DNA of 64,000 bases from Sphagnum magellanicum (Eukaryota; Streptophyta; Sphagnopsida; Sphagnales; Sphagnaceae). The notes under the pieces are model-generated. The model did not search any database and was not told where the DNA came from. It worked only from the letters and a program-made list of their open reading frames with translations. The position numbers and the translations under genes were made by a program. Where the stretch lies: NCBI GenBank assembly GCA_021904315.1, contig CM038911.1, positions 24,711,390-24,775,389 of the forward strand, given 5' to 3'. This document shows positions 25,951 through 37,400 of the stretch, piece after piece (within the stretch, counting starts at the first letter, position 1; each line of letters starts with the position of its first letter).

Positions 25951-26655
25951 TGAATATAACGTAAACATCAATGAAATAACAAGAGGAAAAGGAACCATGC
26001 TAATTTGTCTGTTGGGTCTCAAGCAATTTGATCAAGGGGTGAATGAAAAGCTTGCTTGACCTTGTTTTGGATGGCTTGAAGAATCTTGCAAAACAAATGA
26101 GAACACATGAAACTCAACTCAAATAGCCCCAAAATGGAACTAGATTGAACCCAAAACCAATCCCAAGAGGTTAGAGGAATAAAAGTAGGGAGAATCATAG
26201 GAAGGAATGACACTTGTAAAAAAAACAACTTGACTAGCTTTACAAACAAGGTTAACAAGAGGATGGACACTCTTAACATGCCTCAAAAAGCCACCTAAAG
26301 TGTAAAGGCCAAAACAATAAAAAAAAGAAGGGTATTTTGCATTGATGGGGGCCGCAAAGAAGGAAACATAATAATAAAAATAAAAAAACACACCAAAAAT
26401 TCTTAAGAAGCAAAAACTCAAGCAACCCCCAAAAAGGAAAAAGAAACAACATCAAAAACCTCTAAGAAGCAAAAACCCAAACCCCCTCCCCGCCCCCCAA
26501 AAAAAAAAACTTCACCGAAAACCCCGAAGAAGCAAAAGTTCAAGCAACTGATTTGGAAAATGTACAAATGAATAAGAAAAGAAAAAAAAGGATAATTTAC
26601 AAGATGTCGAGTTAGTTCAAATTGGATGTGAGGGGATATATTGGCTTGTTTGTAT
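25951..26655. other. Low-complexity region upstream of the LINE relic
   Basis: This is A-rich on the + strand with imperfect repeats of 'aagaagcaaaaa.tcaagcaaccccc' (about 26400-26550) and a C-rich tract near 26485. It could include the 5' part of the retroelement, but I see no RT motif here. The hydrophobic minus-strand frames follow the composition. Confidence 0.4.
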
Positions 26656-26659
26656 AGAC

Positions 26660-27496
26660 ATTCAAATACCCCAATTGCTAAAAGGAGGAACTTATTGATG
26701 AGGTGTCCATCATGATGATTTATTTTAATTTTTCTACAAATCATCATAATCAAAGAATTCCAGTCCTGATTATTTTAAAAATCTTCAAGAATCAGCAATC
26801 TGGGGAATCAACCCAAAAACTAGAACCAAACAACACCAGTTTGAACCAATGTTACATGGGTATTAGAATCTGCTACACATACTTACTGATTAGAACCTAG
26901 GTATATACACAATGGGGTGAAAAAGATCTAAAACCGGGTTTTGGTGTAAAACCTAGGTTCTCAATTTTTTTGAGATTAAAAAAAAAAAGCTTTTCTAACT
27001 GCTGGTTCTTTGCCAGTTCTTTCATGGAAACTGCTGGTTCTTTGATGTTTCCGAAATGTAAAATACACGAAAACAGTCGGTCATTTACAAAATCTAATAA
27101 CTGTACATCACTGGTTTGAACCCGGACTACTACCAACTCTCCACCAGAGCCTCCCTCCTGCAACCATTTACAACATCATGAGATGCATTATTGTACTTTA
27201 AAAATTTCGTCCAGAAGATTAGGCAAACCGTCCTGTCAGTGTCCTGAATCCTAAGTCATCTTTTCTGCAAAGTCAAGCACCTACAACATGGTACAGACTG
27301 AAGCACCTACAAGACTACAAAATCAACACCCTACAAGGTCTAGTGGAAGAGAACGACAAGAGAGCAGGGTTTTTTTTTCCCCCCACATTACTGAAGTAAG
27401 TCCACTGCAAAGGATCCTCAGCATTAATTAGCATGAAATGGCAACTGTCCTAGGTCGGCTGTAGCGTTTTTACAAAAGTGCTGTTACAAGTGGTAG
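26660..27496 (+). repeat. Large direct duplication, copy 1
   Basis: Runs from 'ccaattgctaaaagg' to 'tgttacaagtggtaga'. Copy 2 follows at once. Shared order includes 'caaatcatcataatcaaagaatt', 'agaatcagcaatctg', 'gcttttctaactg', 'caccagagcctccctcct' and 'cctaggtcggctgtagc'. No protein is recognisable. Confidence 0.9.
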
Positions 27497-28394
27497 ATAC
27501 CCAAATATCCCAATTTCTAAAAGGAAAAACTGATCAGTGGGGTGTCGATCGGGATGATTTATTTAAATTTTTTACAAATCATCATAATCAAAGAATTGTG
27601 ATCCTGGTTATTCAAAAATCTTAAAGAATCAGCAATCTGAGGAATCAACCCAGAAACTAGAACCAAACAACACCAGTTAGAACCGATGTTAGGGGGTATT
27701 AGAATCTGCTACAGATACTTACTGATTTTGGGTATATATGCAATCACCCCAGCAGGGGTGAAAAAAAAATCTAAAATCGGGATTCGGTGTAGAACCTCAA
27801 TTTTTTTGAAATTTTCAGAAAAAACGCTTTTCTAACTGTCGGTTCTTTGCCAGTTGTTTCATGGAAACTGCTGGTTCTTTGATGTTTCCGACTAACCCAA
27901 GCTGACAGTTCTCTACTTTTGATTTGTTTCTCAAAAGCAAATCCATGGTTCTTTGATTCTCAAATATAAAATAAACCAAAACAGTCGGTCATTTACAAAT
28001 CCAAATAACTGCACATCACTGGTTGAAACCCAGGACTAGTACCAACTCTCCACCAGAGCCTCCCTCCTACAACCGTTTACAACATCAGATGCATTATTGT
28101 ACTTTTAAAAGTTCGTCCAGAAGATTAGGCAAACCCTCCTGTCAATGTACTGAATCCTAAGTCATCGATTGTTCAAAGTCAAGCACCTACAACATGGTAC
28201 AGGCTGAAGCACCTACGAGACTACAAAATGAACATCCTACAAGGTCTAGTGGAAGAGAACTAGAAGAGAGCAGGGTTTTTTTTCCAGATTACTGAAGTAA
28301 GTCCACTGCAGAGGATCCTCAGCATTAATTAGCATGAAATGGCAACTGTCCTAGGTCGGCTGTAGCATTTTTACAAAAGTTCTGTCACAAGTGG
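27497..28394 (+). repeat. Large direct duplication, copy 2
   Basis: This is the second copy of the unit. Offset to copy 1 is 839 bp at its start and 901 bp at its end, so this copy has about 60 extra bases; part of the difference lies in the 'ctgacagttctctacttttg' stretch near 27900, which also occurs in the 20.7-kb copy and is therefore a loss in copy 1. The unit is not flanked by obvious terminal inverted repeats. Confidence 0.9.
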
Positions 28395-30955
28395 TGACTT
28401 TCGAAGTGACTACGTCTAGATGTGGCTAATTTAACATTTTTATTTCGAAAAATGGCGAAAAAATCCCTGAAAATCATATTTTTTTCAGTTTTTGAAAAAC
28501 ATTTGCCAACTTGCGAAAATTTCACCTTTGCACACATTGGAATGGACCCTTTCATGTAAAAGTTCTGCAAGAAGTTAGGAGAGTCTAGGAAGAGTCGCTT
28601 TAGAAAAGGGTCCAAAGAGCAGGGTCCAATGAAATTGAACATTCCTATTGGTCAAGAGTTTTGAATTGGTCTCAAGGCCTTTAGATGAGGGTCCAAGACC
28701 AAGACAAATCAAATTGTGACTTTGTCTACATGGCATCATTTCAAAGGGAAAACCAATTGGTCCAGACCAAAAAAAGAGTTTCAAGGAGAGCTCATGGGTA
28801 AGCTAGGGTCCAAAGTTCATGGTCTTTGTTTTTTCTCTTTTCCACTATTTTTTTCTATATATATTTTCAAATTCTGTGAGAATGAAAGACATGCTATGGT
28901 TTGAGGACATTGGTGAAAGCACATCAACTCTCCCATTTTTGACCAATTCTAAAGTTGACATGCTGGTTTTGGGAATCTTCACAAGATGGCTCCTATAAAG
29001 AACTCATTTTCACACCTTCAAAGTGCACAAAGTGGAGTTGAATCATCATATTTCAATCTTGTCCAAGACCTACACATTACAATGCACCTACTTGTACAAT
29101 CACTCTATGCACGGCTGTAGTAAAAAACAAAAGCCACCAATATCTTGTGCCTATGCTCATTCATTGTGTAGTAGGAGTAAAAAAAAATTATTAAAAAAAA
29201 AAAAAAAAAAACCTGAACGAAAACAAAAAAACGAAAAATGACCAAAAATTAACTTAATCCTCTCACATGTCAATCACACATTTTTAATATTTGAACCCTC
29301 AAATTGGACCCCAAGCCTTTAGACACACTCATTGTAGCTTAGAAAGAATGTTTTTCTTAAGGTGAAGAAGCTTCCAATTCAATGGTCAATATGACTCAAG
29401 TTGGTCCCTGGAACCTTGTCTAAAGCCACCCTAATTCTGGCTGGGTAACACAAATATTTTGAACTTCAACTTGCACCAGTTTGCAGTTGGCAGATACCAA
29501 CCATGCTCAAAATTCTTTCATTCCCTCTCATTAGGTACACAAGTTTGTTTCACATAGAATTTGTATTATTGCCAAATTATATGCAGCCAAGAAAAACAAA
29601 TTACAGGGAAAAACACAGAAAACTGGGTCTTCAAATATCTTTGTGACACTACCTAATAAGTACTCTCTGTATGATAGTGTGACTCATGTTGATTAGGTAC
29701 CTGGTTGTGGGTACCTCCAAAGTTCCTTTTTTGTTTTTTTTGTGATTGGCATCATTGATTGGCCCATCACAAGAATCCAAAAAATGTAGCAAATGGGACA
29801 TGCCCAAAGCACCTATACTGTACTGTCCTTGTTTTGATCTTGTTATTTCGGTCACAAGATCAGAACTGAAGGCAAAGGATATGGGATAAAGCAAGGTGCT
29901 ATTGGGAACATGTTGGGAACCCAGTAGGAACTTGATGGGAACACATTGGGAAAATAGTCCCTCCCCTCCTTTTCCAAAGAAAAAAAAAACTGGGCCCTTG
30001 AGTGCATGTGGGCTCACCTCCTTGCTACCCAGAATTTCTATGCCTACCTCCTATGTTCTTAACCATTTTTGGCCTAGGCTAATGGGAGGGGCATGAACTC
30101 TGGGTTGCAGGACATTTTAATTACCATCAACTACATAATGTCCACGACCAGCATCATGGGTTTTTTTTTCAATCTTGTGGCATGGAAAATTTGGCGAAAA
30201 TTTCCCCAAAAAATAGAAAAACTCATCAAATCTACACTAGAATATAAACAAATCAAAAAAAATAAAACCCCAAAGTTTCTGTTAAATCCACAGATTTTAT
30301 GGGAAAAGAAATCATTGATCACCATGGTTTGACAAATTCTTCTCTTGTTCTTCTGGAAGCTTGTGAATGTTTTTTGGGGAGATATTACCAGAAGAGTTGT
30401 CAAACAAACCTAAGAGTTGTGGGACCAACTTGAGCAGTATCACAGCCTGGGCCAGAGTGAACCAGAACCCACCAATAATGCACCATGAAGGATGGATGGA
30501 AAGTGAACAGGGAACAGTTTTCTTTTGGGTTCCAGTTCTTGCTTGTTTTACTACCTACCTACTAACAAGCTGCCTAATAGGTGGGTAGTTAAGACAGCCC
30601 TTCCCTATGTAGAATCCATCTACCTACCCAATAGTCACCTATCTTCCTACATATCTACCCATATACAGGACTTTCTTCTTACACAAGGGGCTACCCAAGG
30701 TGAAATCAGATATTAACTCAGTTGAGGTTCATCCACAATTGAGTGATGACAGCCATCCAGTCAATGATGCATTGGTGCGTGCTGGTTCACTCCGGCGGAA
30801 TCGTGTATAAGTCCAAGTTCGAGCCTTGCAGTCTTCAGGCGCACAAGTTTCTTCTTCACTAAATTGCCCACTTCGCAAAAGTCTTGAGTCTCCGGGGCAA
30901 TCCTCGTTACTCCAATAATCTGTGTCACTCGATTTCTTTCCATAGAGCTGCGATT
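28395..30955. other. Geneless intergenic DNA
   Basis: I find no supportable gene. It contains an A run of about 20 (near 29195), a 'gggaac' rich patch (29905-29960) similar to one at 57540-57740, a small palindromic motif 'ttgattggcccatcac' (about 29757) that recurs near 41580, and the dispersed repeat 30475-30660. Confidence 0.5.
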
Positions 30956-30959
30956 CTAG

Positions 30960-31470
30960 AGCTTTCAGGACTCACTTGTGTTTCAAGAATCACGAGATGC
31001 GGTCCGTGTGTTAGTTGCTTTCAAATCATGAGGTGGACGATTTGTTCACCGTGTGCATGTGCATGTAAACGGGACAAATGATTTATGTTGTCACAGCAGA
31101 GAGTCAATATGTTCTCAACTCGGGGACTCATTCTCTTCTTTCAGAAGACATGATCCTTTGACCCTGGCACTGGCAAATCAGTTTGCTAGAGGTTTCAAGT
31201 ATTTCTCGTGTTTCAGGAAATTAGATGTGACCGTCCGTGTGCCAATTGCTTTACAGGCATAAGCTGAACAATATGCGCAGGATGTGTACGGAAACTTGAT
31301 CATAATACCCGATGGTCCTTTGAATCTGTCACTGGAAGATTGGGTTGCTAGCTTGGTTTCAGGAATTGCTTGTATTTTCAATAATCAGATGTGGTTCGTG
31401 TGCCAGTTGCTGTCAAGGCATGGGATGAACAATTTGTGCGGGATGCGCACGGAAACCTGATCTCAATTTT
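30960..31470 (+). repeat. Degenerate triplicated segment upstream of the NB-ARC gene
   Basis: Three diverged units start with a 'ctttcagga/gtttcaagt/gtttcagga' box (about 30961, 31193, 31363). Each continues with '(c/g)tgtgttagttgc', 'gtgccaattgc' or 'gtgccagttgc', then a 'gaacaat.tg.gc.ggatg.g.acggaaac'-type block. The second and third share 'tacggaaacttgat/cacggaaacctgat'. The array ends about 30 bp before the start codon at 31500, so it is probably promoter or 5' leader. Confidence 0.7.
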
Positions 31471-31499
31471 GTTTTGTTACTTACAAAAGTCGTGTTCTC

Positions 31500-34400
31500 A
31501 TGCTTCGGAAATTATGCTTATCATGTGGAAAGCCACGTTCTACTGACTTTGACACTGAAAGGTCGGCTTGGGGAAAGGCTTCTCCTTCAACAGCTGCTCC
31601 AAGGGCATCTCACGATGTAAGCATTCCAATTCTAGTGTAGTTTTTTCATTAGGTTCTGAAGCAAAAATTTCATACATACTCTTGAGGCTCAACTTAGAAT
31701 ACTGTAAAATTAAGTTATCAGTGTAATAATTAGCACATATAAAGCTCATGGATTTGACATGTTTTGAGCAAATAACCAAAGATTGCTGTTTTTTATGATT
31801 ATCAACATTCTATGCGGATGCTCGCAAGACCAACGAGATCTGCAATTCTATCGTCTCTGATTGTCAAAGTTTTTAGCATTGATGCTTCAAGACGTGTCTC
31901 ATCCTTTTACTGGCGACTTGTCTGATCAGTCCTTGACACTTGATATATTAAGGAGTGGGTTTTGAATATAAGTAGCAACGAATTGCAAACCAGAGTGTCC
32001 CAATTTGGAGGCATTAAATCCCTTTGTAATTGTGTTACAGAATTACAAGGATAATGAAGGTCGATCCGTGCATCAACTATGGCCCCTTGAAGATCATGTG
32101 CGTTCAACCAACTTTGATGTGGTGTTTTTTCATGGCCTACACTGGCCAAGTGAAAAGGAAGCTTGGAAAAGTACTTGGACACAACTCGATGACCCCCAAG
32201 ATTGTTGGCCTCAAAATTGGCTGCCCCAAGACTTGGACGAGAACGTGCGCGTCTTGTCCATATCATATGATGCTTGTCCCACACAATCTGAAGAGAAGGG
32301 GAGCTATGATGATGTCTCAGAAATTGGGAAAAACATACTACAAACCCTCGTGCTCAGGTTTCTGTCACCTTATAACATCCGTAATACATATTCTTTAATT
32401 AAGTGGTGTTGTACAGAAAAAGGCTATTTTCCATCTTACTACTCCGTTTGAATATGATCCTTACACATGTTATGGTTTCAACAAAGAAGCATCTACAACA
32501 TGACTTTTGGGTAGATTTTATAGAATAGTCATTTTCAAGAATGTTGCAGAGGGCATTTGTTTGCACTCACTTTGTGGTTAACTTGCATCTTTTTCTGCTA
32601 TATTTTGTTATTTTTCATTGGAACATTCAACAAAAGGAGCCTTTCCCTCAGTAAGTCATCTATAATAATGAAGTTCATTAATGGGGTCTAAAGTTTTACC
32701 ATCACTTTTCTTGTGGCAGTGATGAATGGAGGTTGGGTCGACAACATGGGTTTGTTTTAATAGGCCATTGTTTTGGTGGTCTGGTGATCAAAAGCTTGGT
32801 TGAGGAGGTACGCAAAAGAGCACTAGAAAATGTGCGAAATGCGATTGACAGAAAAGCTAAAGAATGTGCTGAAATGTTCTTGAAAAATTTGAAAGGCGTT
32901 GTCTTTTATGCAGTTCCCCATTCCGGTTCGGAAAATTTGATATCCTACTTCAGCCGCTGCAATCAGATCACGATTCCAAGGAGGGTTGTCAAGCTGGCTG
33001 GGTTCATGCAAAATGTCCAACCACATCAATTAAAGATGGAAAACTTGTCAATAACCTTTGATGACATAGTGGAGGAATTTTCTATAAATGTTTATGCTTT
33101 CGCTGAAGGCAAGCCTATGAAAGATGTGGTAAGTGGTGAATTTATGCATGTGAATATCCACTTAGACATCACCAACGACATCTAGTACTTGTGATGGTGA
33201 AACAGATTGTTCGACGTCCATCCCATTGCCAATGCTGACATGCATATTGTTGACAATTTATAAAGAAATTGGTTCATTTTTATGGCATTACCACATCCTT
33301 GTTACTCATGAAAACATGTGAATAACAGGGGTTCAGATTGGTGGAGAAGTCAGCAGCACTGAGATCAGCTGGGAAAAACTATTATACTTTGGAGGATGGT
33401 GACCATTCTACAGTTTGCAAGCCTTCGGGCAAGAACCATCCAAGCTATTATCGCCTTCTAGATTTTATTAGGACATGTCGACAAGAGGTTAGTCGCATCC
33501 TTGGATTCATATTTCAATGGCCCTCGCTCTTTGTTGTGGATTTAGTGGTGAGTTTTAAATTGATACATCTGATGAACATTTTAATATTCGAGACAGTAGT
33601 TGTGAGTTGAAAATAAAGCATCTCGGACAGGTCCCCTGTTGCATCTACATGTTGCAGGAGTTGGGACTTGTGACGTGCATAATGAAGCCATAATATCATT
33701 TTTTCACAAAAGGGCTAGATTTTGTTTTGGAACAATGTGACACACATTCATTAATGAAGAGGTAGATAGTAGTAGGTTATCTCTTGTAGCCAATGGCACG
33801 GTTGTCGTAACAATGATGTCCCTTAAACATGAGAGAACATTATAGATGTGCATGAGGCATATTAACATTTATAAGATCATTACATTTGAAATGGCAATAT
33901 TAAAAATTAGTTGTAATTTGGGGTTTGATTGAGGGCGTGGGGGGGGGGGGGGGGGAGGGAACCCTCCTGCAAATGTCAGTTTAAAAATTCAGTTAATTGT
34001 AAATGCACTAACATTCATCTAGGTGGGATAAAAATGACATTAGTATGTTGATGTATGCAGGAAATAATAAAACCAATAACATACGTGGGTTTTGAGTATA
34101 ATTGGAAAGCAAACTTCCAATTTTATGTGGAACCTTCAAACTTGCCCAATATTCTTTTGCAAAAATTGAAGGAGGAAGGAGCAAAAAATATCTTGGTTTA
34201 TGGGGGTTTTGGCTACGGAAAAACAACCTTGGTGAAATATGTTTTGTACAAGAATGCCAAGGAGTTGGGCATTACTTTTCAGGGAGGGATTTTCCATATG
34301 AGATATGGTCACAAGGGCAATGAAGTATTATCATGCCAAAAGGAGCTTATAAGGGCCATTCAGCTAAATCCCCAAGAGGTATCAATACAAGCCTATTTTG

Positions 34401-37400
34401 CATGCACCCCAACATTCTATTGCCATGAATGTGGTGGGAGAATAGTCATGAAGTATTTGCTCGGATGTCTGACATATATGTGTATGCATCACCAACATCT
34501 ATAAATGTTCTTCTATCATTCAAACCAAGTTGAAGAAAGGGTAGTACATGTGTAGCAAGGTTTCCTTTGATCAAGTTGTTGAATACTAACAGCATGGTTG
34601 ACACAAATATTATGCAACTATTTTGAATTAACTTGATATGTTAAATGCATCACATGTAAGTATGCCATGTGATTGAAATTAATTTATCACGTGCAGCTCC
34701 AGGGGCTTGAAGGTTGGCAAATTGGAGGTGTTCGTGCAATGTTGGAAGAACTTTTGAATGGACGCTGTGGCCCTATTTTATTATTCATAGATAATGTGTG
34801 GAGTGAGCAAATGATTAACTATTCACCTGAATTCGTATCGACAAAAGGGTCCAAGTTGGTAGTCACTTCAAGGTTCAACTTGAAACTGAACCAACCTAAT
34901 TGGATTCGGATTGAAATGAACCAAAGAACAAACAAAAATGCTGCTGCACAATTACTTGCAAGCAAAGCTGCAAATAATCCAAAAGAAACAAAATTTCCTC
35001 TTGGTTGCGAGGTAAGGTTATCTTCTTTTTTCCATGATTGAAAGGAATGTAATAAGAATTTAATATTAAGGCAAATGTGATGAAATATTGGTGAGCAACA
35101 ATTAGGGGAGGAAGAGAAAAGTTGTTCCCCTCATGGGTTTGCCTTAATGGGACTTTATTTGAAACGGAAAAAATTCTAGAACTTGGATTTTCCCTTATCA
35201 TGTCAAAGTGTATCCATGTGAACTTAAAATTTTAATATATATTGTGTTGATGCAGCATATAGCAGAAAAACTTTTGTCCAAGTGCAATGGTTGCCTTTTG
35301 GCCATTACAATCATCGGTGCAATTTTGTGGGCAAACAAAGCCCAAACTCCTGAAAAATGGAAAGATGTGTATGACAAATTCAAAGATTATGCTAATGAAG
35401 TGCCTACGGTTGAAGATTACGAAGGGGAGTCAAAAACAATTTTTGCAGCAATTGAGTTGAGTCTTAAATATGGACAAGAAGAAAGTGATCAGGTTGGGAT
35501 GGAGAATATCCTTCAAACATTATCATTACTGAAGAAAATTGAAATCCGGGCATGTCCAGCTATTGTAGTGCATTTGGTTTGGAGTTACCTACAACCTGAA
35601 CGAGGAATTATTCACTTTAAAATGTTATTGGATCGTCTTATTGCAAGAAAGCTTGTGGACTTTGAAAGTATGCGAGCTGACGAAATATTTTTGCAAGACT
35701 CATGGGAGTTTCAAAAATTGAGGCTGCCTGAGTTGGTACAAGAATATGTGTCAGTGAAACTTCATGCAATTGACATTTGCAATATTCTTGAGAAGGGAAG
35801 TCAAGAATTGTTCACAGAAAGAAAAAAAATTCTTCTTGCCACATTTCTACCAATATGTAGGACAAGGCATACCAATTTAGAATTTGCATTGTCCCTTGGC
35901 AAATTTTATTATGAAAATTGGGAACGTGAACAGCTATTCACACTATTGGGAACCGAAGCTGAAAATGTAATACTTTTAGCCTCTCAACCTCACAAGATGA
36001 CTCAAGGAGACATAAATGTTTTGCTTCATCTATTGAATAATGACAAAGTTCGAACATGGGCAGCAGCAGTTTATATATTGGCTCAACTTGCAAAGCACTT
36101 CTATGAAGATGACATTTTTCAACATATAAGCATCCAAGGCTTTATTCAAAATTGGAAACATCAATGGAAAGAAAGAACCCAAAGCTATAGCTATATTCAA
36201 ATTTGGAAACATCAATGGGAAAAAAGAACCGATGCATATTTTCATCCATATCTTTGCTTCCCTGGTCAGTTGGAGGAGTATCTTTGCTCTATAGCCTATA
36301 AGTTGGTAAAGTATAGAACATTTGCAGAGCAGTTTGCAATTGATGAAGATTTTATGGAAATTGTGACAAATATAATCATAAAGCATCATTCTTTATGGTC
36401 TAAGAGCCATCCGGAAGAGCATCATATTTTATGGTCTGAGAGCCTTTCTTTGTTGTTCAAATTGAGCCAACATAAGAATGTTAGAAATATTCTCTATAAA
36501 AAATACACCAAAATTTCCATGAAAAATATTCTTAAGCAAATTTCTTCAAAGTTGATCCATGAAATAAAGTTGTTCCTAGTAACAGAATTGGTCCAACCTA
36601 AAGATGTACATTATTTTAAGATGAGTGGGTTTAGCATTTCGGCCTTACCATTACAATATGCGGACATGTTGGCAATCCAAATTATTGACGAAGGTGATGA
36701 TGACTTTGTCTTGGGAGTCTTTGATTATTTCTTTACAAATGGCTCAAGATTTCATGCGATTGAACCATTCGATCCTATTGCAAAACTATTGTTTTCGATT
36801 TTGGAAAGATTGGCAAAACGAAAGGAAGGTCAAGCTATTATTATTAAATATGTTCATTTGCTTCTACGATTCTTCGAATGTGTACATGGCTATCGCATGC
36901 GCCGAGGTGTTAGCAAACTTGTTCAACATAAGGCGATTGCACAAGCTTTTATTACACAAGAAGGGGTTGAACTATTAGTTGGTGCATTGGAACGAGGGAA
37001 GGTAGCCATTGTTCCTCTTGTTTTGCGATGTTTGTTTTTCGAAAATGAAGAATTTGCTTACAAAGTAATTGCACAAGGAGGATGGAGAATGATGACAAAA
37101 GGGTTACAATTAATGTTGCCATATGGCATGTTTGAATTTTCACTTACGCATATTGCAAGAGAAATGGCATCAAAAGGTGAAATCCAAGAGTTGGTAATGG
37201 AAGTTATAAACAAAAATAATAGTGAATATTGCTTAAAGTTACTAAAACATCTAGTAACCTACCATATGGACATCATGAGAGAGGAACTCATTGTGAAAGG
37301 TGTAATACGATGTCTTTTAGCTTGTTTGAGTTCATTAAATCACTCGAAGAATTATGAAATAATCACTAGTGGCCTACTTCAGAAGGTGGCACATGACATC

